Shown here piece by piece: positions 24,543 through 35,143 of a stretch of DNA of 64,000 nucleotides. A program made the translations under genes and the position numbers. The notes under the pieces were generated by a model, which saw only the letters and a program-made list of their open reading frames with translations, searched no databases and had not been told where the DNA came from. The DNA comes from Xaviernesmea oryzae (GTDB lineage: Bacteria > Pseudomonadota > Alphaproteobacteria > Rhizobiales > Rhizobiaceae): the NCBI RefSeq assembly GCF_900177415.1, contig NZ_FXAF01000011.1:310001-374000 (forward strand). The letters run 5' to 3'. Within the stretch, counting starts at the first letter, position 1. Every line of letters starts with the position of its first letter.

Positions 24543-26177
24543 ATGCGATACGGAACATTTGAGCTCGGCGAAGCGGAGGGCACGGTACTGGCCCACAGCA
24601 TCCGCTTGCCGTCCGGCCGGGTGCCGAAAGGGCAGGTGCTGTCGCAAGACGATATCGCCCGGCTGTCGGAGGAAGGCGTCGTCTCGGTGGTGGCTGTCCG
24701 GCTCGACCCGGGCGACATGCTGGAGGACGAAGCGGCAGCGACGATCGCCGGTGCGATCGCGCCCGACAACCTGCGCTTCTCCGAGGCGACGACTGGCCGG
24801 GTCAACATCTATGCCAGGGTCGACGGTCTTTTTGTTGCCGACAGGGCGGTGGTGGACGCGCTGAACCGCATCGATCCGGCGATCACGCTTGCCTGTCTCG
24901 CGGATCATGTCGCGGTGCGCGCGGGTGACATGGTGGCGACCGTCAAGATCATTCCGCTGGCGGTCGGCGGCGACAAGGTCGCGCAAGCCGTCTCGCTTCT
25001 GTCGGAAGCGGTTGCTTTCGAGGTGAAAACCTTCCGTCCCCGTGCGGTGACGCTGGTCGCGACCGAGCTTCCGTCGCTGAAAGCCTCGGTCATGGACCGC
25101 ACGGCCCGGCTGCTGGAGCAACGGCTCGCGCCATCCGGTAGCCGGCTCATAAAAGAAATCCGAATCCCGCATTCCGCCGATCGTCTGACCGAGGTTCTGC
25201 GAGAGCTTAAGTCTCGGGAAATTGATGAGCCGGCTATGGTTATCGTCTTCGGCGCTTCTGCGGTGGCCGATGCGGACGATGTGATTCCGGCCGCCATCAG
25301 GCGTGCGGGCGGTGAGGTGGAGCAGGTCGGCATGCCGGTCGATCCTGGCAATCTGCTGGTGCTCGGCCGGATTGGCGAGGTCCCCGTACTCGGCGCGCCG
25401 GGGTGCGCCAGGTCACCGAAGGAAAACGGGTTCGATTGGGTGCTGAACCGGCTGATGGCGGGCGAGACGCCGACCTCCTTCGATATCACCGGCATGGGCG
25501 TGGGAGGGCTGCTGATGGAAATTCCGACCCGGCCGCGACCGCGCGATGCGACGGCGGAGAAGAAGGTGACATTGTCGGTCGGAGCGTTGCTGCTTGCGGC
25601 CGGCCAGGCGCGGCGCATGGGCAAGGAGGGACCGCACAAGCTGCTTGCCGAGTTCGGCGGCGTGCCGCTCGTGCGACGCAGCGCCGAGGTCCTGTCGGCC
25701 TCGCAGGCATCGCCTGTCGTCGCCGTCACCGGACATCGCCGCGAGGAGATCGAAGCGGCTCTCGCCGGTCTCGATATCCCTCTGCATTTCAATTCCGGCT
25801 ACGCCTCGGGCATGGCGGGTTCGCTGGTGACCGGCTTTTCGGCGCCGGAACTGGCCGAAAAGGATGGTATCCTCGTCATGCTGGCGGATATGCCGGGTGT
25901 CACGACGGATCATGTGAACATGCTGATCGGCGCTTTCCGCGAGGCGGGCGGCGGTGTGGTGGTCCGCTCGGTATCGGAAGGCAAGCGCGGCAATCCGATC
26001 ATTCTGCCGCGTGTCGCCTATGATGCCGTGCTTCGACTCGAAGGCGATGTCGGTGCGCGCGCCATCATTGAAAATTCCGGTCTGTCGGTCATCGATGTCG
26101 ATATCGGCCCGGCGGCCCATCTCGATGTCGATACGCCCGAGGCGGTGACGGCTGCGGGCGGCGTGCTGAGAGGGTAG
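24543..26177 (+). CDS. Molybdopterin-binding / MocA-like nucleotidyltransferase fusion
   Basis: A 544-residue two-domain protein. The N-terminal part (about 1-335) is MoeA/MogA-like, with a molybdopterin-binding fold ending in VPVLGAPGCARSPKENGFDWVLNRLMAG. The C-terminal part (about 345-530) is a MobA/MocA-type NTP transferase, with LLLAAGQARRMG followed by KLLAEFGGVPLV, DMPGV and RGNPIILPR. MocA attaches CMP to molybdopterin, giving the cytosine dinucleotide cofactor used by CO dehydrogenase and related hydroxylases. The fusion would couple cofactor handling and nucleotide addition. A GTG at 24534, overlapping the previous stop, is an alternative start. Confidence 0.88.
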   Translation: MRYGTFELGEAEGTVLAHSIRLPSGRVPKGQVLSQDDIARLSEEGVVSVVAVRLDPGDMLEDEAAATIAGAIAPDNLRFSEATTGRVNIYARVDGLFVADRAVVDALNRIDPAITLACLADHVAVRAGDMVATVKIIPLAVGGDKVAQAVSLLSEAVAFEVKTFRPRAVTLVATELPSLKASVMDRTARLLEQRLAPSGSRLIKEIRIPHSADRLTEVLRELKSREIDEPAMVIVFGASAVADADDVIPAAIRRAGGEVEQVGMPVDPGNLLVLGRIGEVPVLGAPGCARSPKENGFDWVLNRLMAGETPTSFDITGMGVGGLLMEIPTRPRPRDATAEKKVTLSVGALLLAAGQARRMGKEGPHKLLAEFGGVPLVRRSAEVLSASQASPVVAVTGHRREEIEAALAGLDIPLHFNSGYASGMAGSLVTGFSAPELAEKDGILVMLADMPGVTTDHVNMLIGAFREAGGGVVVRSVSEGKRGNPIILPRVAYDAVLRLEGDVGARAIIENSGLSVIDVDIGPAAHLDVDTPEAVTAAGGVLRG

Positions 26178-26180
26178 CTC

Positions 26181-26507
26181 ATGGACAATGCCGGCATCGA
26201 GGAGATGTTCGAAGGGCTCGGTCCCGTTTCGATCCGCCGCATGTTCGGCGGCAAGGGCATCTATCATCAGGGCCTGATCGTCGCGATCGATCTGCGCGAC
26301 GAGATCATGCTGAAGGCGGATGACGTGAGCGCGCCCGAATTCGAAGCGGCCGGAGCTCGTCAATGGACCTACGAGAACAAGAAGGGCACGCCGGTTCCGA
26401 TGCCCTACTGGTCGGTGCCGGAGGCAGCCTTCGACGATCCGGACGAAATGCGGAAATGGGTGCGGCTTGCCTTCGAAGCGGCAGTAAGGGCGAACTCGAA
26501 GTCCTGA
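26181..26507 (+). CDS. TfoX/Sxy N-terminal domain protein
   Basis: A 108-residue protein with the TfoX_N pattern: IEEMFEGLGPVSIRRMFGGKGIYHQGLIVAI and a C-terminal MPYWSVPEAAFDDPDEM. Stand-alone TfoX_N proteins are common in alphaproteobacteria and are of unknown role; the link to competence in Haemophilus does not transfer safely. It begins 3 bp after the molybdopterin fusion gene, so it is probably the last gene of that operon. Confidence 0.85.
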   Translation: MDNAGIEEMFEGLGPVSIRRMFGGKGIYHQGLIVAIDLRDEIMLKADDVSAPEFEAAGARQWTYENKKGTPVPMPYWSVPEAAFDDPDEMRKWVRLAFEAAVRANSKS

Positions 26508-26658
26508 CTGCAGCACGAATCATCGCTGCAGTGCGAAATCTAGCGGCTTGATCCGGAAACTAAGGGAAGCTTATTATTGCTTCGTAGTGGGGACGTGGGT
26601 GTCGAATCTCTCGACCGGGTAGCGTCCGGGAATAAGAACAAAATAATTTCATGAAGAT

Positions 26659-26692
26659 AGCCGCTTCGGTTTGCCGGGGCGGCTTTCGTTTT
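26659..26692 (+). terminator. Hairpin with T-rich tail downstream of tfoX-like gene
   Basis: A 6-bp stem (AGCCGC / GCGGCT) with a 14-nt loop is followed by TTCGTTTT. It lies 150 bp after the TfoX-like stop. It may end the maturation operon or terminate a separate small RNA encoded in 26520-26690. Confidence 0.45.
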
Positions 26693-26695
26693 CAC

Positions 26696-27112
26696 TCATT
26701 TCAAAAGATGCGCGAAAGCTTTTGCCGCAAAGGCAGACAGCGGCTGCGGCAGGTCGCTGAGATCGAACCAGCCGATTTCCGACAATTTGTCGGGTTCGGC
26801 AAGCGTCGGTTCGCCGGAAAAATCGCGCGTGATGTAGATCAATGAGATCCAGTGCTGCCGGTCGGCCTCGACGATCTCCTCGACCGTGCAGAGATAATCG
26901 ACCTTGCCGATCCTGAGGCCGCTTTCCTCTTCCGCTTCGCGGCGCGCCGCCTCGGAGGAGGGCTCCATCAGGTCGACCTTGCCGCCGACAATGCTCCAGA
27001 ACCCGGCTTCCGGCGCCTTCAGGCGGCGGCAGAGCAAAACTCTGCCGTCTTCGCGCAGGATCGCCAGCCCGGCACCGACGCCGGGAAAATCTATGCCGGG
27101 TTTTGCAGACAT
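26696..27112 (-). CDS. Nudix hydrolase
   Basis: A 138-residue Nudix protein with a complete Nudix box (residues 44-66: G-x5-E-x7-REAEEESGL). It cleaves a nucleoside diphosphate linked to another group; the substrate is unknown. The fold's early strand GAGLAILREDGRVLLCRR resembles MutT/ADP-ribose type enzymes. It lies 16 bp after the RNA helicase stop with AAGG before its ATG, so the two are likely co-transcribed. Confidence 0.9.
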   Translation of the reverse strand: MSAKPGIDFPGVGAGLAILREDGRVLLCRRLKAPEAGFWSIVGGKVDLMEPSSEAARREAEEESGLRIGKVDYLCTVEEIVEADRQHWISLIYITRDFSGEPTLAEPDKLSEIGWFDLSDLPQPLSAFAAKAFAHLLK

Positions 27113-27128
27113 GCGAGCGACCTTGGGA

Positions 27129-28661
<1,533 letters not shown>

Positions 28662-28869
28662 AGGGAATTCTGTTTCCGTTCCGGTTCTATGCGAACACTA
28701 TGCAAGTCGGCACAGGACAGGCCGACGACTGGCCGCGACATAGGACCAAAAAGCCTGAAAGTCAAGGAAAACAGGGCGATTGGGCTTAGGATTGGTGAAC
28801 GAAGACGGTAAAGGTCGAAGCCGGCTATTCTTCAGTGGCAAAGAATTGTCCGATGCGAGGGCAATCTCT

Positions 28870-30222
28870 TCAGTTGAGATAGGTCGTGAGCTTCATGCCG
28901 GCATTGAGAAAACGGCTGGGATCGACGGGGTTTCCATCGCGGCGCACTTCATAATGCACATGCGGGCCGGTGGAGCGGCCGGTTGAGCCTGCCCGGCCTA
29001 TGACATCGCCGGCGGAGACCATATCGCCCTCCTTGACGAGGATTTTCGACATATGGCCGTAGCGGGTGGCGATGCCCTGGCCATGATCGATCTCGACCAG
29101 ATTGCCGTAACCGGCCGAAAGACCGGCTATCGTTACCTTGCCGGCGCCGGTCGCCTTCACCGCCTGACCGGTTTCGGCCTGAAAATCGATGCCGGCATGC
29201 AACGCCAGACGGCCGAGGAAGGGATCGATGCGGTTGCCGAAGCGGCTGGTGACCGCATGGCCGGGGGCAGGATTGCCGAAGGGAAGGTCTCGCGCGGTCT
29301 CGCGCACGCTCTCCAGCCGGGTGAGCGCGGCGTCAAGCTCGTCGAGAGAGGCGTCGAAGGCGTTGGTATCCGTTTGCGGCTCGACATAGGGGCCGCCGAC
29401 GCCTTCGCCGGCGCTAGCGCCGGCATTCGCCTCGGAGGCCACATCCACTCCCGTCCGCTTTAGGATGGTGGCGATCGCGTCCGCTGTCTGCGCGGCTCCC
29501 GTCGTCAGGTCGGCGATTTTTGCGAGCTGCTGCTTCTCGATGTACTTCAGGGACAGCGTCACTTTGGAGAAGACGCGATCGGTCCGGTCGGCCATGTTTT
29601 CGCGCAGCGGCGCATAACCGAGGGCACTCGTCGCATCGAGAGGCGCCGCGGAATTCTTGCTCGAAAGAAGTTTTTCGATCGCCTGGATTCCGCTGCCGCC
29701 GGAAAGTGATGCCTGGCGTTCTCCGGATGCCGGCTGCAGGGCGGTGGGAGCGATTGTCTCAGGTGACTTGAGGCCGGATTCCTCTGCGCGGTTCAGAAGC
29801 GATCCGAGCTTGCCGTGCCGGTCGAAGAGGGTGTTCTGCTGTTCGAGGAGCTTTTCGACCTTCTGCTCGACAACCTGCTGGTCGAGGAGCTGGCGGGACG
29901 TGATCCGGTCGAGCTGGGCGCGCAGCGCCGCAATCCGGTCCTCGTAGTCGTGCTGCATCCGCGCCTGGCGCGCCATGGTCGCGCCGATCAGGTCGTCGCG
30001 GATGACGAGATAGGACGTGGCCGCGAGATAACCGATCGCAAAGACGCCGAAGAAGCAAAAGATAAGGGCCGCCATCCAAGGCCGGATGGTCATGTGGCGG
30101 ATCTTCTCGCCGCTGGCGAGGATGAGAACGTGGCGAGGCGCACGTTTCCCAAACACCCGGTTTTCGGTTCCCTTCGCCACGTGCTGCCCCCTGAGATGCG
30201 ACTCCTGACGTCGCTGACCCAT
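28870..30222 (-). CDS. M23 (LytM) metallopeptidase, membrane-anchored
   Basis: A 450-residue envelope protein. A short cytoplasmic N-terminus is followed by one transmembrane helix (about 47-67, AALIFCFFGVFAIGYLAATS), a coiled coil (about 85-145) and a C-terminal LytM domain. The zinc motifs are HAGIDF (about 340) and HVHYEV (about 420), and the SRFGNRIDPF motif precedes them, so it looks catalytically complete. Such proteins cut peptidoglycan cross-links or activate amidases. In alphaproteobacteria they are often linked to cell division or growth. The start is not certain: MTIRPW (30093) is an alternative, but the upstream residues look conserved. Confidence 0.9.
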   Translation of the reverse strand: MGQRRQESHLRGQHVAKGTENRVFGKRAPRHVLILASGEKIRHMTIRPWMAALIFCFFGVFAIGYLAATSYLVIRDDLIGATMARQARMQHDYEDRIAALRAQLDRITSRQLLDQQVVEQKVEKLLEQQNTLFDRHGKLGSLLNRAEESGLKSPETIAPTALQPASGERQASLSGGSGIQAIEKLLSSKNSAAPLDATSALGYAPLRENMADRTDRVFSKVTLSLKYIEKQQLAKIADLTTGAAQTADAIATILKRTGVDVASEANAGASAGEGVGGPYVEPQTDTNAFDASLDELDAALTRLESVRETARDLPFGNPAPGHAVTSRFGNRIDPFLGRLALHAGIDFQAETGQAVKATGAGKVTIAGLSAGYGNLVEIDHGQGIATRYGHMSKILVKEGDMVSAGDVIGRAGSTGRSTGPHVHYEVRRDGNPVDPSRFLNAGMKLTTYLN

Positions 30223-30271
30223 GGCCGGGATTACACACGGTTATGGTTAACCAATGCTTTACTTGGACGGG

Positions 30272-31123
30272 TCAGGCATTGCTGGTGGAGGTGAGCGAAC
30301 GGTAGAAAGAGGGCGTCAGCCCCGCCTCGGCGCGAGCGATATCGTTGAAAGGCGCCTTCAGGGAGCCGCGGAAGTTGGCGCGTACGAGCTGCTGGAAGGT
30401 GGCGGCCGGGTCCTTGCGCTCGCGGGCGCAAAGAAAGCGGAACCACTTCGCCCCGATCGCCACATGACCCTTTTCGTCGTTGTAGATGACGTCGAGGATT
30501 GCGGCGGTTTCGAGATCGCCGCTCTCGCGCATCTTCGCCTGCAGGGACGGCGTCACGTCGAGCCCGCGCGCTTCGAGAATGAGAGGCACGACGGCAAGCC
30601 TGGCGGTCAGATCGTTGCGGGTCGAATGGGCGGCCTGCCATAGTCCGTCATGGGCGGGCATGTCGCCGTAGTCGGCGCCCATCTCGTTCAACCGGGCTCG
30701 GACCATGCGGAAATGCTTGGCCTCCTCGAAGGCGACCTGCATCCAGCCGTCGAAGAAGGAGTTCGGCACCGGCTGGGTTGCGAAACGGGCGACGATGTCG
30801 AGCGCCAGATCGACGGCATTGAGCTCGATATGGGCGATCGCATGCAGGGTTGCGATGCGGCCGTTGACCGTGTGGAGCGAACGCTTCCCGACTGCCTTCG
30901 GCGGCACGAGTTCCGGCTTTTCCGGACGGCCGGGCCGCTCGGGCAACGGCGGATCGAGCGGCGAGCGCAGCGACAGGCGGCGCTCGAACCAGCGGGTGGC
31001 GGTTTCCTGCGCCAGCCGCGTCTTGATGTTGAGATCGGCTGAGAGAATCGCCGTGGTTGCGCCGCCCCTCAACGAGGTGATCGAAAATTCGTCCGGCATC
31101 AGGATATACGTGTTCCCGTTCAC
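30272..31123 (-). CDS. Ferritin-like DUF455 protein
   Basis: A 283-residue predicted four-helix protein of the DUF455 ferritin-like group. Likely metal-binding carboxylates and histidines occur in LHAIAHIELNAVDLALDI and FEEAKHFRMVRARLNEMG, and again in YNDEKGHVAIG. No function is proven for the family; a diiron oxidase/hydroxylase is suspected. The first possible start is a GTG at 31123 that overlaps the bcp stop; an ATG at 31099 is the alternative. It is coupled to bcp upstream. Confidence 0.85.
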   Translation of the reverse strand: MNGNTYILMPDEFSITSLRGGATTAILSADLNIKTRLAQETATRWFERRLSLRSPLDPPLPERPGRPEKPELVPPKAVGKRSLHTVNGRIATLHAIAHIELNAVDLALDIVARFATQPVPNSFFDGWMQVAFEEAKHFRMVRARLNEMGADYGDMPAHDGLWQAAHSTRNDLTARLAVVPLILEARGLDVTPSLQAKMRESGDLETAAILDVIYNDEKGHVAIGAKWFRFLCARERKDPAATFQQLVRANFRGSLKAPFNDIARAEAGLTPSFYRSLTSTSNA

Positions 31124-31587
31124 AACGCCTTGAGGCTTTCCAGAACTTCCTCGGCATGGCCTGCGACCTTCACCTTCGGCCAGATCCCAGCGATTCGCCC
31201 GTCTGCGCCGATCAGGAAGGTCGTTCGCTCCACACCCATATAGGTGCGCCCATACATCATCTTCTCCTTCCAGACGCCGTAAAGATTGGCAAGGGCCGTG
31301 TCCTCGTCGGAAGCGAGGATGATCGAGAGCCCGTGTTTCTGGGCGAACTTGTCGTGTTTCTTGACCGTGTCCGGGGATACCCCGATGACGGCAGCTCCCG
31401 CTTTTTCGAATTCCGGGAGGAGGCCGGTGAACGAGATCGCCTCCTTGGTGCAGGCCTCGGTATCGTCCTTGGGATAGAAATAGAGAACGACCGGTTTGCC
31501 GGAAAATTGTTTCAGGGACACGCGGCCGCCGCCGTCGCGGGGGAGTTCGAAGTCGGGAGCGGTGTCTCCGATCGCCAAATGAGGCAT
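31120..31587 (-). CDS. bcp: Thioredoxin-dependent peroxiredoxin (Bcp/PrxQ)
   Basis: Reduces hydrogen and organic peroxides. The 155-residue protein has the PrxQ active site at Cys46 (DDTEACTKEA), where the usual family context is TPGCTxEA. It is the only cysteine in the protein, so it would act as a 1-Cys enzyme without the internal resolving cysteine five residues later that E. coli Bcp has. The ATG at 31587 is preceded by AAAGGAAA; an upstream extension to 31632 is unlikely. It shares a 110-bp divergent promoter region with the large YhdP-like gene. Confidence 0.93.
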   Translation of the reverse strand: MPHLAIGDTAPDFELPRDGGGRVSLKQFSGKPVVLYFYPKDDTEACTKEAISFTGLLPEFEKAGAAVIGVSPDTVKKHDKFAQKHGLSIILASDEDTALANLYGVWKEKMMYGRTYMGVERTTFLIGADGRIAGIWPKVKVAGHAEEVLESLKAL

Positions 31588-31697
31588 GGATTTCCTTTCT
31601 TTTGCCGGTATCTTGAGTGATTGTCGCCGCAATCGGTATATACTGGCCCGCGCGACGTCCAGATCACTCCCGAATATGGAAAGATAGTTTCAACCTG

Positions 31698-34600
31698 ATG
31701 GCGGAAATTCGCGGAGAAAGGGTCAGTTTCAGCCGGAAAGACATTGTTCCGCTGCACGAACTTCCCTCTGCAAAGACGGAAGATCCGATCATCGTCCATT
31801 GTCCGCCGCCGCGTTCGCGGGTGAAGCGGTTCGGCAAGACGGTCGTGCTGTTCTTCATGCTGGTAATCCTCGCGATCGGCAGCGCCGTCTTCGCCATCGA
31901 AAGCGGCGTGGCTGACGGAACGCTTTCCGCACGCGCCCAGAGCGCGCTCAACGATGCGATCGGCCCGCGTTACGCAGCGTCGGTCGGTTCGACCGCGATC
32001 CGTTTCGATTCGGGTTTTCGCCTGGCGCTGGAGGCCCGCGACGTCGATATCGTCGAGCAGGCGACCGGCAGGCATCTGAGCCGGACCGGCGCCATGCGCA
32101 TGGCCATCGATCCCCTGGCGCTTCTGGCCGGCCGCATATCCATCAAACACATGGAGGCGGAACATATCCGGCTCGATACGGCGCAACTCCCCTCCGGCGA
32201 TCCGCTGCCGCTCTCGGAAGTCCGCATCGATGCCATGCCCGCGCTGCTGGAACAGGCATTCCAGCGTCTCGACGAGGCGCGAGGCCTCATTGAACGCACC
32301 GGCACCGGCTCGGTCAGCATTTCAGGCATCGAAATCCTGCTGCCGGCGGCACCCGGACGGACGCCGACCACTCTCGTCGTGGACGATCTCAACCTGACCC
32401 GCAGCGCCGAAGGCGAGGTGGAGATCAACGGGGCGATCAGCCTGAACGGCCGCAAGGCCGTGCTGACGGCTGCGTCGAAGACCGTGGAAGGCGTTACGAC
32501 ATCGCTGTCGGCGAAGCTCACCGGTCTGGAGGTGACACCTTTCCTGTTGCAGCGCACGGAAGACGGCGCGCCGCGCGAAGGGATCGAGGGCTCGCTCGAT
32601 CTCGACCTTGCCGCCGTCCGCGCAAGGGAGACGACGAAGCCCGCGATCACCGCAACGCTCCGCCAATCTCCCGGTCACTTCTATTTCGACGGGCTCCAGC
32701 AGGTCTTCACCGGCGCCGAGATCAACATTTCCTATGATTTCGCCAAGAACTCGATCGAGCTCCTGCAATCGGAAGCCCGCTTCGGGCCGACCGTCCTGCC
32801 GTTCACCGGCGCAGTGATCGATCTCAGCAGGCTCGATCCGAATGACGCGCGTCTCGGTTTCGGCCTCGACCTCCTGATCAGCGGCGGCACCGCCACGGGC
32901 GCCACGGAAAGCGAGCAGCCGGCACGGTTCGATCTCAAGGCGACCGGCCGCTATCTTTCGGTCGAACGGGAGCTGCAATTCGACGAAATGGGCGTGTCCA
33001 GTCCGCTCGGGAGAATGGCCGGATCGCTGAAGGTCCGTTTCGGCAGCGACTCGCCCGAGATCAGCTTCGGCGCGCAATTGCCGCATATGGAGGTGACCGG
33101 CGTCAAACAGCTGTGGCCGTTCTGGATGGCGCGAAAACCGCGCGAATGGGTCATGGACAACATGTTCGGCGGCACCGTGACCAACGGCTCGATCGCGGTC
33201 TTCATTCCCGCGGGCCGCATGAAGGGACCCGGCATTCCGCTGGAGCTCGATGAGAACGAGCTGCAGATCGGCTTCGATCTCGCGAATGCGCGAATGAATC
33301 TCCCCGGCGACATCCCTCCGCTTCGCGACATCGACGGCCGGTTCACATTGAACGGACAACTGCTGCAGGTCGATGTCGCCCGCGCCGCCTCCTTCTTCCC
33401 GTCCGGCCGGTTCGTCGCGGTGGAAGGTGGCCGTTTTTCCATTCCCTCGACCTATGCCAAGCCCCTGATGGCGGATCTTTCGCTGAAACTTGCGGGACCT
33501 GCGGACGCGGTGACGGAACTGGCGAATTTCCAGCCGATCAATGCGCTGAAGGGAACCGAGTTCAAGCCGGAGGATTTTTCGGGAAATGCCCGCGTCGACC
33601 TTACCGCGCGCATGGGCCTGATCAATGCCCATAACCCGCCGAAGCCGACCTGGAACGCCCATGCCGAGCTCGACCACGTCAATCTCGGTCCTGAATTCTC
33701 CGGCCGCAAGATCAGCGCGCTGGACGGCACCCTGGACATCGATACCCAGACGGCGAGGCTCGTGGCCAAGGGCAGGATCGATGACGTTCCGGCCGACATT
33801 ACCCTAGTCGAACCGGTCGATGCCGCATCCGCGACGAAGCCCGAGCGGGTCATCAAAGCGGTCCTCAACAACGATCAGCGCGAAAAGCTGGCGCCTGGCC
33901 TTTCCGACATGATCGACGGAACTGTGACGGCGCAGCTGACGCGCATTGACGCAAGCCGGCAGGCGGTCTCGCTCGACCTGAGCCGTGCGGCGCTTTCTGT
34001 GCCGTGGCTCGGCTGGACCAAGGGGAGCGGCATTCCGGCAAAGGCCCAGTTCGAGCTTTCGGAGGACGGGGGGCGCAGCGATATCCGCAATTTCGAACTG
34101 TCGGGCGACGGTTTCGGGGTAAAAGGCAGCCTCTCGCTCAACGGCGATGAATTGACGTCTGCCGAATTCTCCAATGTACAGCTTTCGCCGGCCGACAATT
34201 ATGCCGTTGCCGTCAAGCGCGCCAAAGGCAGTTTTGCCGTCTCGATCACCGGCTCGGTCATGGATATGCGGCCGATCATCACCAGGCTGCGGGCAGGCGG
34301 AAAGGGCGGAAGCGGAGGCAGAAGCAGCGACGACGGCGACGCGAGCGTACGCGCCAAGCTGGGTCGCGTGATCGGCTTCAACGATCAGACGCTTTCGAAC
34401 GTCTCGCTTCTGTTTTCCAGCCGCAACGGCGATATCGCGACCGCCGATTTCTCCGGCGTGACGGATAGCGGGCAGGCGGTCGTCAGCCAGATGAACCGCG
34501 GCGATACGATCTCCGTCACCAGCGGCGATGCAGGGGCGGTGATCCGCTTCGCGGACCTTTACGACAACATGCGCGGCGGCCTCCTGAACCTGAGGCTGAA

Positions 34601-35093
34601 GGCGCAAGGGGACGCCTGGGCAGGTTCCATCGATCTGCGCAGCTTTTCGCTCGTCAACGAGCAAAAACTCCAGTCGCTGGTCTCGACGCCGGACCAGGAG
34701 GGGCGCAGCCTGAGTTCGGCGACGAGGCGGAATATCGACGTGACCTCCGCCAAATTCCAGCGTGGTTTCGCGAGCCTTCTCTACCGCGGCGGAAGCCTTG
34801 CCGTGGAAAACGGCGTGGTGCGCGGCGAGCAGATCGGCGCCACGTTCCAGGGCCTTGTGCGGGACGGCAAGGGCAACATGAACATGACCGGTACCTTCAT
34901 GCCGGCTTACGGGCTGAACCGCCTGTTCGGAGAGCTGCCGCTGATCGGCGCCATACTCGGCAACGGTCGCGACCGCGGCCTGCTCGGCATCACCTTCAAA
35001 CTGGAGGGGGCCTTCGACAAGCCGCGCTTGACCGTCAATCCGCTGTCGCTGATCGCCCCCGGCATCTTCCGCCAGATCTTCGAATTCCAATGA
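31698..35093 (+). CDS. Giant AsmA/YhdP-like envelope protein (DUF3971)
   Basis: A 1131-residue protein with one N-terminal membrane anchor (around residues 51-70, VVLFFMLVILAIGSAVFAI) and a very long periplasmic part made of repeated beta-strand blocks. The C-terminal AsmA-like section has GATFQGLVRDGKGNMNMTGTFMPAYGLNRLFGELPLIG, typical of YhdP. YhdP/AsmA proteins are thought to be bridges for phospholipid transport to the outer membrane. A GTG at 31617 opens the frame earlier, but MAEIRGERV at 31698 is the likelier start. Confidence 0.85.
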   Translation: MAEIRGERVSFSRKDIVPLHELPSAKTEDPIIVHCPPPRSRVKRFGKTVVLFFMLVILAIGSAVFAIESGVADGTLSARAQSALNDAIGPRYAASVGSTAIRFDSGFRLALEARDVDIVEQATGRHLSRTGAMRMAIDPLALLAGRISIKHMEAEHIRLDTAQLPSGDPLPLSEVRIDAMPALLEQAFQRLDEARGLIERTGTGSVSISGIEILLPAAPGRTPTTLVVDDLNLTRSAEGEVEINGAISLNGRKAVLTAASKTVEGVTTSLSAKLTGLEVTPFLLQRTEDGAPREGIEGSLDLDLAAVRARETTKPAITATLRQSPGHFYFDGLQQVFTGAEINISYDFAKNSIELLQSEARFGPTVLPFTGAVIDLSRLDPNDARLGFGLDLLISGGTATGATESEQPARFDLKATGRYLSVERELQFDEMGVSSPLGRMAGSLKVRFGSDSPEISFGAQLPHMEVTGVKQLWPFWMARKPREWVMDNMFGGTVTNGSIAVFIPAGRMKGPGIPLELDENELQIGFDLANARMNLPGDIPPLRDIDGRFTLNGQLLQVDVARAASFFPSGRFVAVEGGRFSIPSTYAKPLMADLSLKLAGPADAVTELANFQPINALKGTEFKPEDFSGNARVDLTARMGLINAHNPPKPTWNAHAELDHVNLGPEFSGRKISALDGTLDIDTQTARLVAKGRIDDVPADITLVEPVDAASATKPERVIKAVLNNDQREKLAPGLSDMIDGTVTAQLTRIDASRQAVSLDLSRAALSVPWLGWTKGSGIPAKAQFELSEDGGRSDIRNFELSGDGFGVKGSLSLNGDELTSAEFSNVQLSPADNYAVAVKRAKGSFAVSITGSVMDMRPIITRLRAGGKGGSGGRSSDDGDASVRAKLGRVIGFNDQTLSNVSLLFSSRNGDIATADFSGVTDSGQAVVSQMNRGDTISVTSGDAGAVIRFADLYDNMRGGLLNLRLKAQGDAWAGSIDLRSFSLVNEQKLQSLVSTPDQEGRSLSSATRRNIDVTSAKFQRGFASLLYRGGSLAVENGVVRGEQIGATFQGLVRDGKGNMNMTGTFMPAYGLNRLFGELPLIGAILGNGRDRGLLGITFKLEGAFDKPRLTVNPLSLIAPGIFRQIFEFQ

Positions 35094-35114
35094 AAAGGGC
35101 CGCAGAAGCGGCCC
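35093..35114 (-). terminator. Terminator of tyrS, shared with the opposite gene
   Basis: A 7-bp stem (GGGCCGC / GCGGCCC) with a 4-nt loop lies between the converging YhdP-like gene and tyrS. On the minus strand it is followed by TTTTCATT, a usable T-run; on the plus strand it is not. Confidence 0.7.
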
Positions 35115-35143
35115 ATTCCGATCTTCCTCAACGTGTTGCCGGA

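Noticed and set aside
26181..26507. A competence regulator by analogy with Haemophilus TfoX
   Set aside because: Only the TfoX N-domain is present and no competence genes are nearby; the name is kept as a family label only.
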